From Thalassotalea_A litorea (GTDB taxonomy: Bacteria > Pseudomonadota > Gammaproteobacteria > Enterobacterales > Alteromonadaceae), in assembly GCF_043642205.1 (NCBI RefSeq), contig NZ_JBHZSG010000015.1, forward strand, positions 8,009 through 72,008: DNA of 64,000 nt. The letters are read 5' to 3'. Position numbers and translations under genes: made by a program. Positions within the stretch are counted from its first letter, which is position 1; each line of letters begins with the position of its first letter. This document shows positions 36,112 to 42,554 of this stretch, in pieces. A model generated the notes under the pieces. The model was not told the DNA's origin. It ran no database searches and worked only from the letters and a program-made list of their open reading frames with translations.

Positions 36112-37068
36112 TTAACCGACAGCGACCAGATTAAGGATATGGTCTAGTACCTTATTGGTCGTGATCCCTTCCGCTTCTGCCTGATAGGTGAGTAATAACC
36201 GGTGTCTTAATACGTTATGGAATACAGCCTGAACATCTTCAGGGCTGACAAAATCACGGCCATTTAGCCAGGCGCGCGCTCGGGCGCAGCGATCTAATGC
36301 TATGGTTGCTCGTGGGCTGGCACCATAGGCTAACCAGTTGCCCAATTGTTCGTCATATTTTTCCGGTTGGCGAGTCGCGATAATGAGGTCGACGATGTAT
36401 TGTTCGAGAACCGGCGCTAAATAAATTTCCAAAACCTCGCGTCGGGCAGCAAAAATCGTTTCCTGGGCAATAATGTTATCGGGCTGAGATTTTTGCTGAA
36501 GGGCTTCGCCACGATTTAAGCGCAATATATCAAGTTCACTGGCAGCATCTGGATAATCGATTTCAAGATGCATCAGAAAACGATCCAGCTGTGCTTCTGG
36601 CAGCGGGTAGGTGCCTTCCTGCTCTAATGGATTTTGTGTTGCCATAACCAAAAACAGCTCTGGCAGCTGATACGTGGTTTTTCCTACCGTGACCTGACCC
36701 TCTGCCATCGCTTCGAGTAATGCCGATTGCACTTTTGCCGGTGCCCGGTTGATTTCATCGGCAAGAACCAAATTTTGAAACAAGGGGCCTTGTTGAAACA
36801 CAAAACTGCCATCTTCCGGACGATAAATGTCGGTACCGGTTAAATCTGCGGGTAATAGATCTGGGGTAAATTGAATGCGATGAAAATCGGCATCCAACCC
36901 TTGTGCTAACGCATTTACCGCACGCGTTTTTGCCAGACCAGGCGGGCCTTCTACTATCAAATGACCGTCGGCCAATAGGGCGATTAGTAAGTTCTCAACG
37001 AGATCCCGTTGGCCAATAATTTGTTCACTTAAATGTTCTTTTAAAGAGGAAAAGTATTCAACTGTCAT
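36112..37068 (-). CDS. MoxR-family AAA+ ATPase
   Basis: About 318 residues from ATG 37068; an upstream in-frame ATG at 37128 adds an unlikely leader, and neither start has an ideal ribosome site. Walker A reads GPPGLAKTRAV (MoxR type, with Ala for the usual Gly), Walker B LVLADEINRAPAK, sensor 1 VMATQNPLEQEGTYPLPEAQ, and the Arg finger region LDRFLMHLEI. MoxR ATPases act as chaperones maturing VWA-protein complexes; the partners are encoded downstream. Confidence 0.9.
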   Translation of the reverse strand: MTVEYFSSLKEHLSEQIIGQRDLVENLLIALLADGHLIVEGPPGLAKTRAVNALAQGLDADFHRIQFTPDLLPADLTGTDIYRPEDGSFVFQQGPLFQNLVLADEINRAPAKVQSALLEAMAEGQVTVGKTTYQLPELFLVMATQNPLEQEGTYPLPEAQLDRFLMHLEIDYPDAASELDILRLNRGEALQQKSQPDNIIAQETIFAARREVLEIYLAPVLEQYIVDLIIATRQPEKYDEQLGNWLAYGASPRATIALDRCARARAWLNGRDFVSPEDVQAVFHNVLRHRLLLTYQAEAEGITTNKVLDHILNLVAVG

Positions 37069-37128
37069 AATAATAATTATTTTCCTGAACGTTGAGAGGG
37101 CACAGCCAAAATGCAGGAATTTCAGCAT

Positions 37129-37412
37129 CGCCTATTATTTGTTTAAATTATTTCCAATCCGCATAGATAAACTGCCATTTGGCAAAACGTTAAACGCTTG
37201 CCGGCGGGAAGCTCCCTGAGCTACTTTTACGCCGTTGTGATATATGAAATGGATGAACATTGGTCAATATCAACGTCGATTTTAACAATCTCAGGCCGTA
37301 TTCCTAAGTGGATTACATAGCCATGCGGATTGGTACTAGTGAATATATGGTTACAGCTAATTCGAAATCAAGACTTTTCATTCTTTTATTTAATCGATAG
37401 AATCAAATGATG
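37129..37412. other. divergent promoter region between moxR and fadI
   Basis: About 300 bp between divergently transcribed operons, presumably holding both promoters. No ORF is seen. The FadR-like operator sits at its fadI-proximal edge. Confidence 0.5.
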
Positions 37413-37429
37413 ATCAGGTCAGACCTCTT
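37413..37429 (+). promoter_or_regulatory. FadR-like operator upstream of fadI
   Basis: atcaggtcagacctctt contains the perfect dyad AGGTC-A-GACCT, which matches the centre of FadR operators (CTGGTCnGACCAG type). It lies about 17 bp upstream of the fadI start, a position suited to repression relieved by long-chain acyl-CoA. FadR itself is not in the window. Confidence 0.6.
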
Positions 37430-37445
37430 TAGATAAGGAATTATA

Positions 37446-38756
37446 ATGACATCAATGCAAAGCTTGAAAACAGCAGGCGGAGACCGGGTGGCAATTGTCG
37501 CAGGACTGAGAACGCCTTTTGCAAAACAGGCGACTGCCTTTCATGGCGTGCCAGCAGTGGATTTGGGGAAAATGGTAGTAAATGAACTTATTGCCAAGCA
37601 CGATTTAGATCCGCAGTTAGTTGAACAGCTTGTTTTTGGTCAGGTCGTGCAAATGCCAGAAGCACCAAACATTGCCCGCGAAATCGTACTGGGTACGCAA
37701 ATGCAAGTAAATACTGATGCTTATAGTGTGTCTCGGGCTTGTGCTACCAGCTTTCAGTCGACAGTAAATGTCGCTGAATCGATTTTGGTAGGGAATATTG
37801 ATGTCGGGATTGCCGGTGGCGCAGATTCAACGTCCGTCACCCCAATCGGCGTTTCAAAAACATTCGCTCGCACCTTATTGGATTTATCGAAAGCGAAAAC
37901 CCTGTCACAACGAATGAAACTAATCTCAGCGTTGAAATTCAAAGATATTCTTCCGGTACCACCGGCAGTCGCGGAATATTCTACTGGCTTGTCAATGGGG
38001 CAAACGGCTGAACAGATGGCAAAGACTCATGGCATCAGTCGTCAGGCTCAGGATGAACTTGCCCATCGTTCACACACTCTGGCAGCGCAAACCTGGGCTT
38101 CTGGCGTGTTGGCTGATGAAGTTATGACTGCGCACCCGGAACCGTATAAATCTTTTATCGACAAAGATAACTGTTTTCGAGATAACTCCGAACTTTCTGG
38201 GTATGCTCGGTTGCGTCCCGTATTTGATCGCAAACACGGCACCGTAACGGCAGCTAATTCAACGCCATTAACCGATGGGGCCGCAGCCGTTTTGTTGATG
38301 CGTGAAAGTCGGGCAAAAGAACTGGGTTATGACATTTTGGGCTACATTCGCTCTTATGCCTTTAGTGCGATTGATGTCTGGGAAGATATGTTGATGGGGC
38401 CATCCTACGCAACACCACTTGCGCTAAAACGTGCCGGCTTGAATTTATCTGATCTCGATTTAATTGAAATGCACGAAGCCTTCGCTGCACAGGCGCTTGC
38501 CAATATGAAGATGTTTGGCAGTACTAAGTTTGCCCGGGAGAAGCTGGGTCAGGATAAGGCTATCGGAGAAATCGATATGGATAAGTTCAATGTGCTTGGC
38601 GGTTCACTGGCGTATGGTCATCCTTTTGCCGCGACCGGCGCAAGATTAATTACGCAGACATTGAACGAGCTAAAACGCCGAGGCGGTGGTCTTGGTTTAA
38701 CAACCGCTTGTGCCGCGGGTGGTCTTGGTGCCGCTATGATTCTTGAAGTGGAGTAA
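37446..38756 (+). CDS. fadI: 3-ketoacyl-CoA thiolase FadI
   Basis: 436 residues, FadI-type thiolase. Catalytic Cys lies in SRACATSFQS, the second-site His in EMHEAFAAQ and the terminal Cys in TTACAAGGLGAAM; GGSLAYGHPFAATG is also present. It cleaves 3-ketoacyl-CoA to acetyl-CoA and a shortened acyl-CoA. ATG follows AAGGAATT. Its stop overlaps the fadJ start by one base; the two products form the beta-oxidation complex. Confidence 0.95.
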   Translation: MTSMQSLKTAGGDRVAIVAGLRTPFAKQATAFHGVPAVDLGKMVVNELIAKHDLDPQLVEQLVFGQVVQMPEAPNIAREIVLGTQMQVNTDAYSVSRACATSFQSTVNVAESILVGNIDVGIAGGADSTSVTPIGVSKTFARTLLDLSKAKTLSQRMKLISALKFKDILPVPPAVAEYSTGLSMGQTAEQMAKTHGISRQAQDELAHRSHTLAAQTWASGVLADEVMTAHPEPYKSFIDKDNCFRDNSELSGYARLRPVFDRKHGTVTAANSTPLTDGAAAVLLMRESRAKELGYDILGYIRSYAFSAIDVWEDMLMGPSYATPLALKRAGLNLSDLDLIEMHEAFAAQALANMKMFGSTKFAREKLGQDKAIGEIDMDKFNVLGGSLAYGHPFAATGARLITQTLNELKRRGGGLGLTTACAAGGLGAAMILEVE

Positions 38757-40888
38757 TGACAATGGAAAATAACTCAACATTTACCCTGGAACGTCAGGAT
38801 AACGGCATCGCGTTTTTGAAAATGGACGTGGTGGGTGAAACCATGAATACCCTGCGTGCAGAATTTGCCGAGGAATTCTCTACCGTTCTTGCAGAAATCA
38901 AAGGCGATGCCGCTATCAAGGGGCTTGTGGTTTATAGCGGCAAGGATAATTCCTTCATTGCAGGTGCCGATATTACGATGTTGGATGCGTGTGATACCGC
39001 CGAACAGGCGACTGAAATTGCCACCCAAGGTCAGGCTATTTTTGATCAAATTGAAGGCTTGTCAATTCCTGTCATCGCTGCCATTCATGGTCCGTGTCTG
39101 GGTGGAGGGTTAGAGCTGGCGATGGCTTGTCATCAGCGCGTATGTAGTGATGATAACAAGACCGTGTTAGGTTTACCGGAAGTGCAATTGGGCTTGTTGC
39201 CCGGTAGTGGCGGTACTCAACGATTACCCGCCATTGTCGGGTTACAGAAGTCTCTGGATATGATGCTTACGGGAAAACATCTACGTCCTAAGCAAGCGCT
39301 AAAAGCGGGCTTGGTAAGTGATGTTGTACCAAAATCTGTATTATTAAAGGTTGCCGAAGAGCTTGCATTAAGTGGTAAAAAAGCCAAGCAGCGCAAAGCG
39401 CCATTTGTTGAAAAAGCTCTGGACTCTAATCCTTGGGGACGCAAATTAGTCTTTGATCAGGCAACCAAAACGGTTCTGGCAAAAACGAAAGGTAATTATC
39501 CGGCCCCGCTGAAAATTATTGATGCCATTCGGGTTGGGATCGAAAAAGGTCGTGCAAAAGGATTAGCCCGCGAAGCTGAACATTTTGGTCGCTTGGTGAA
39601 AACCGGGGAATCTAAGCAGTTACGCAACTTGTTCTTTGCAACAACCGAGATGAAAAAAGAAACGGGTGTGGAGGGCGTAGAGCCTGCTGCTATTGCTCAT
39701 GTTGGCGTTTTAGGCGGCGGCTTAATGGGCGGCGGTATTTCTTATGTCACCGCAAATAACGCCAAATTACCGGTACGAATTAAAGATATCAATCACACTG
39801 GTATTGGTAATGCTTTAAAGTACAGCTTTGATTTGTTGAATAAAAAAGTCAAACGTCGATTTATCAAAAAGAGTGAAATGCAAAAGCAGCTCAACATGGT
39901 AAGCGGAACTACGGATTACACTGGCTTTAAACAGGCAGATGTGATCATTGAAGCGGTGTTTGAAGATTTGGCCCTTAAACAACAAATGGTTGCAGACATC
40001 GAAGCAAACTGTAAACCAGGGGTGATTTTTGCCTCGAATACGTCATCGTTACCTATCCATCAAATTGCGGCGAAAGCGAAAGCGCCAGAAAATGTGATTG
40101 GATTGCATTATTTCTCACCAGTGGACAAAATGCCACTCGCTGAAATTATTGCTCATGAGAAAACGTCCGATAAAACCATTTCCACTACCGTTGCCCTTGC
40201 CAAGAAGCAAGGCAAGACGCCAATTGTCGTCAAAGACAAAGCCGGATTTTATGTAAATCGCATCTTGGCACCTTATGTCAATGAAGCGGCGAATATACTA
40301 TTGTCTGGCGAGCCCATCGAAAACATTGATCGAGCTTTGGTTAATTTCGGATTCCCGGTTGGCCCAATAAAGCTGCTGGATGAAGTGGGAATTGATATCG
40401 GTGCGAAAATCAGCCCGATTCTTGAAGCTGAGCTTGGGGAACGATTCAAAGCGCCTGAGGCGTTTAATAAGTTGATCGATGACAATCGAAAAGGCAAGAA
40501 GACCCAAAAAGGCTTTTATCTATATAGCGGTAAAAAAGCCAAACAAGGTAAGGCGGTTGATGAACAGGTATATAGCCTGCTCGGCGTTTCACCTCAATCG
40601 AGATTGACTGAGCAGGAAATCAGCGAACGTTGTGTACTGTTGATGGTTAACGAAGCGGTACGTTGTTTAGACGAAGGTATCATTCGTAACTGTCGCGATG
40701 GTGATATTGGTACAATTTTCGGGATTGGCTTCCCACCATTCCTTGGTGGACCGTTCCGCTACCTGGATAGTATCGGGGCGAAAAGTGTTGTAGAAAAATT
40801 ACAAACGTTCCAATCACAATACGGTGATCACTTCGCGCCTTGTGATGCATTAATTAAGATGGCTGATGACGAGCAGACTTGCTACTAA
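38756..40888 (+). CDS. fadJ: fatty acid oxidation complex alpha subunit FadJ
   Basis: 710 residues, the usual FadJ length. The N-terminal crotonase domain has the oxyanion-hole FIAGADITML and the two catalytic Glu regions (GPCLGGGLELAMACH, LPEVQLGLLPGSGGTQRLP). The 3-hydroxyacyl-CoA dehydrogenase half begins at about 310 with VGVLGGGLMGGGISYV, and the catalytic His is in GLHYFSPVDKMPL. It hydrates enoyl-CoA and oxidises 3-hydroxyacyl-CoA. Coupled to fadI. The ATG at 38762 is an alternative start. Confidence 0.95.
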   Translation: MTMENNSTFTLERQDNGIAFLKMDVVGETMNTLRAEFAEEFSTVLAEIKGDAAIKGLVVYSGKDNSFIAGADITMLDACDTAEQATEIATQGQAIFDQIEGLSIPVIAAIHGPCLGGGLELAMACHQRVCSDDNKTVLGLPEVQLGLLPGSGGTQRLPAIVGLQKSLDMMLTGKHLRPKQALKAGLVSDVVPKSVLLKVAEELALSGKKAKQRKAPFVEKALDSNPWGRKLVFDQATKTVLAKTKGNYPAPLKIIDAIRVGIEKGRAKGLAREAEHFGRLVKTGESKQLRNLFFATTEMKKETGVEGVEPAAIAHVGVLGGGLMGGGISYVTANNAKLPVRIKDINHTGIGNALKYSFDLLNKKVKRRFIKKSEMQKQLNMVSGTTDYTGFKQADVIIEAVFEDLALKQQMVADIEANCKPGVIFASNTSSLPIHQIAAKAKAPENVIGLHYFSPVDKMPLAEIIAHEKTSDKTISTTVALAKKQGKTPIVVKDKAGFYVNRILAPYVNEAANILLSGEPIENIDRALVNFGFPVGPIKLLDEVGIDIGAKISPILEAELGERFKAPEAFNKLIDDNRKGKKTQKGFYLYSGKKAKQGKAVDEQVYSLLGVSPQSRLTEQEISERCVLLMVNEAVRCLDEGIIRNCRDGDIGTIFGIGFPPFLGGPFRYLDSIGAKSVVEKLQTFQSQYGDHFAPCDALIKMADDEQTCY

Positions 40889-40936
40889 TCAGGAATAAAT
40901 CGTCCGGGCGGAAGGAAATTGCCGCCCATTCTTATC

Positions 40937-40962
40937 AAAGGGGCAATCTATTGCCCTTTTTT
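40937..40962 (+). terminator. rho-independent terminator of fadIJ
   Basis: Stem aaaggggcaa/ttgcccttt with loop tcta and one bulged G, followed by a T run. Confidence 0.85.
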
Positions 40963-41204
40963 ATTTTGGGCTAACGGTTTCTAAACAAATAGTGTTGTAA
41001 ATGGTAAATGTTGATGGGTAAAGGGAAAGGGGTAGCAGAGCGTTTTCTCGATAATACGCACAAAGATATCTTATTTTCCTAACGCCTGCCTTATAGCTAA
41101 AAATTACATTCTTTAACCAAATGTTAATAGAGCTAATTGGACGTTTTTGCTACAATGCCGCTCTCTTCAACGATGACCCGTTTTCGATTATATAGGTGCG
41201 CTAA

Positions 41205-41405
41205 ATGACTCTGATGCTTATTTTACTCTCATTATTAAGCGGATTGTTTTTCTATTGTCAGGCAATTAAGTCAGGTTTAGGTTATAAGCGCTGGACGACT
41301 GCTGGTTTAATCTTCGGGCCAATTGTGTGGCCAATGTTTGCCATGGAAAAGCGCATGGTTGTTTACAGGCAACATGGTACCTTGTTCAGCTTGATCTACG
41401 TGTAG
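41205..41405 (+). CDS. small membrane protein, function unknown
   Basis: 66 residues with two hydrophobic stretches at about 1-20 (TLMLILLSLLSGLFFYCQAI) and 33-47 (AGLIFGPIVWPMFAM), with basic residues between them and after the second. The composition and a GLGYKRWTTAGLIFGP hairpin suggest a real two-span protein; similar small proteins occur in Alteromonadales. A weak ribosome site (AGGTGCG) precedes ATG. Its stop codon lies inside a hairpin and it converges on the peptide operon. Confidence 0.55.
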   Translation: MTLMLILLSLLSGLFFYCQAIKSGLGYKRWTTAGLIFGPIVWPMFAMEKRMVVYRQHGTLFSLIYV

Positions 41406-41426
41406 CCCTGTAGATTCAGGGTACAC
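41400..41426. terminator. hairpin between converging genes, possible terminator
   Basis: gtgta-g-ccctg / caggg-tacac forms a 10-bp stem with one bulge and loop tagatt. It covers the stop of the small membrane protein and lies 45 bp beyond the last WWS peptide gene. No T run follows on either strand, so a termination role is uncertain. Confidence 0.4.
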
Positions 41427-41470
41427 GCATATCTGTGCTTAGTTCTTACAGGCAGTGTGTCTACCTTAGA

Positions 41471-41572
41471 TTATGACCACCAGTCATTGGCGGGCATTTC
41501 CATCATCTCTATATTGGCGAAAGATGGCTTTTTTGATTTAGGGTTAAGGATAGCTTTAATCATATTAAACAT
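41471..41572 (-). CDS. NxWWS peptide 3 (33 residues)
   Basis: ATG-initiated gene of 34 codons with Shine-Dalgarno GGAG 7 nt upstream, fused to the previous stop (TAAGGAG). The peptide begins MFNMIKAILNPKSKK, then has an acidic/Met segment IEMMEM, and ends PANDWWS. It is about 75% identical to peptide 2 by eye. The N-terminus looks amphipathic and basic, like a leader; the conserved Trp-Trp C-terminus looks like a mature or core segment. No membrane span and no Cys. Family unknown to me. Confidence 0.8.
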   Translation of the reverse strand: MFNMIKAILNPKSKKPSFANIEMMEMPANDWWS

Positions 41573-41583
41573 GGTTGTACTCC

Positions 41584-41685
41584 TTATGACCACCAGTTAT
41601 TGGCAGACATTTCCATCATCTCTATGTTGGCGATAGATGACTTTTTTGCTCTAGGGGTAAGGATAGCTTTAATCATATTAATCAT
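41584..41685 (-). CDS. NxWWS peptide 2 (33 residues)
   Basis: 34 codons, ATG with GGAG 7 nt upstream in an identical TAAGGAGTACAACC context to peptide 3. Sequence order: MINMIKAILTPRAKK, then SSIANIEMMEM, then SANNWWS. Only the residue between Asn and Trp-Trp (N here, D in peptide 3, H in peptide 1) and the middle linker vary. It lies 11 bp before peptide 3 and 11 bp after peptide 1, which indicates local gene duplication with retention of both termini. Confidence 0.8.
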   Translation of the reverse strand: MINMIKAILTPRAKKSSIANIEMMEMSANNWWS

Positions 41686-41696
41686 GGTTGTACTCC

Positions 41697-41801
41697 TTAT
41701 GACCACCAGTGGTTAGCTGGCATCTCTTTAATTTCAATTCCTGCGATTACTTTCGCTGCTTGGCGTTTGTTGCTCAGTAATGTTTTTATTTTGGCAATCA
41801 T
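41697..41801 (-). CDS. NxWWS peptide 1 (34 residues)
   Basis: 35 codons from ATG 41801, which has AAGGAG 6 nt upstream; an in-frame ATG at 41807 sits too close to that site. The sequence starts MIAKIKTLLSNKRQAAK and ends EIKEMPANHWWS. It is the most divergent of the three in the N-terminal half, but the last eight residues match the other two closely. It starts 10 bp after the decapeptide-repeat gene, whose stop forms part of its Shine-Dalgarno. Function unknown; secreted signal, antimicrobial or modified peptide precursor are open options. Confidence 0.8.
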   Translation of the reverse strand: MIAKIKTLLSNKRQAAKVIAGIEIKEMPANHWWS

Positions 41802-41811
41802 GAGCATCTCC

Positions 41812-42237
41812 TTAGGCTTTTACGCGATTTCTAGTAGCTATTGCCGGCTTTATACGAATACGGGTATCAATCGCAGGCTTTATACGAATACGGGTATCAA
41901 TCGCGGGTTTGATACGAATACGGGTATCAATTGCAGGTTTGATACGAATACGGGTATCAATCGCAGGTTTGATACGAATACGGGTATCAATCGCAGGTTT
42001 GATACGAATGCGGGTATCAATCGCAGGTTTGATACGAATGCGGGTATCAATCGCAGGTTTAATACGAATGCGGGTATCAATCGCAGGTTTAATACGAATG
42101 CGGGTATCAATCGCAGGTTTAATACGAATACGGGTATCAATTGAAGGTTTTATACGTATGCGTGTATCAATTGAGTTTTCAACCGCTGGCATTGGAGCTG
42201 TCGTTAATAAAGCAGATAAAATAAGTGAACTAAGCAT
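41812..42237 (-). CDS. exported decapeptide-repeat protein (IDTRIRIKP x 11)
   Basis: 141 residues. The first 18 (MLSSLILSALLTTAPMPA) look like a signal peptide with a weak n-region and an A-type cleavage site. Eleven consecutive copies of IDTRIRIKP followed by S or A then run to residue 132, and a degenerate copy (IATRNRVKA) ends the protein. The repeat alternates hydrophobic and basic residues, giving an amphipathic, cationic beta-strand pattern with a Pro break every ten residues. ATG follows TTAGGAA, and an in-frame stop lies just upstream, fixing the start. The opposite-strand frames are shadows. First gene of the WWS-peptide operon. I recognise no family. Confidence 0.8.
   Translation of the reverse strand: MLSSLILSALLTTAPMPAVENSIDTRIRIKPSIDTRIRIKPAIDTRIRIKPAIDTRIRIKPAIDTRIRIKPAIDTRIRIKPAIDTRIRIKPAIDTRIRIKPAIDTRIRIKPAIDTRIRIKPAIDTRIRIKPAIATRNRVKA
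41851..42180. repeat. 30-bp tandem repeat, 11 copies
   Basis: Eleven head-to-tail 30-bp units encode the decapeptide on the minus strand. Within the IDTRIRIKP core, the differences seen between units fall at synonymous third positions (for example CGT/CGC, ACC/ACA, ATT/ATC/ATA, CCT/CCC, AAA/AAG). The only replacement is Ser/Ala at the tenth position. Confidence 0.95.
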
Positions 42238-42285
42238 TTTTATTCCTAATTATTTTTATAAGTAAAATTCAACTGCTAAATACAA

Positions 42286-42302
42286 TGCTAGTAGCGTGCC
42301 AA
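42286..42302 (-). promoter_or_regulatory. near-consensus sigma54 promoter of the peptide operon
   Basis: On the minus strand TTGGCACGCTACTAGCA matches TTGGCACG-N4-TTGCA with one mismatch, and has exact GG-N10-GC spacing. Transcription would start about 40 bp upstream of the repeat-protein ATG. An 8-bp AT-rich inverted repeat (ttaatttt/aaaattaa, 42307-42327) abuts it upstream. Sigma54 promoters need an enhancer-binding activator, such as FlrC or NtrC. Confidence 0.7.
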
Positions 42303-42505
42303 CTTTTTAATTTTGTTGGAAAATTAAAATTAATTTTAACTAAATGGGGATGTTTTAAGTTTTCAGAATTTACAGGCAGAAAAATAAACCATTGTTTTTG
42401 TTTGAACGGTAACGAATGGTAGCGTTTTAATTTAGAGGTGATTGTAAACCTGGATTGTGGCGTCAACCTTTCAAGCCGGTGGGATGATAATTTTTATCAG
42501 CAATA
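42303..42505. other. upstream region of the peptide operon
   Basis: About 200 bp of AT-rich non-coding sequence between the sigma54 promoter and the neighbouring terminator; the natural place for activator and IHF sites. No clear dyad beyond the one next to the promoter was found. Confidence 0.4.
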
Positions 42506-42537
42506 AAAAAGCGAGGTTGTTAGCCTCGCTTTTTTTA
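42505..42537. terminator. bidirectional rho-independent terminator
   Basis: Stem agcgagg/cctcgct with a 7-nt loop, A run before and T run after. It closes the large GGDEF/EAL gene on the minus strand and so separates it from the peptide operon. Confidence 0.85.
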
Positions 42538-42554
42538 CTTATTAAAATGACCTA

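Noticed and set aside
41471..41801. trp-type leader peptides (Trp-Trp near the stop)
   Set aside because: There are three of them in tandem with full Shine-Dalgarno sequences, no trp biosynthesis genes follow, and no attenuator hairpin with a T run lies downstream.
41851..42180. CRISPR array
   Set aside because: The 30-bp units are contiguous with no spacers, encode a protein, and no cas genes are present.
41767..42265. Plus-strand and second minus-strand frames through the 30-bp repeat
   Set aside because: The minus-strand frame at 41812-42237 alone has a signal peptide, a ribosome site, a promoter and synonymous-only variation; the others are shadows of the same repeat.
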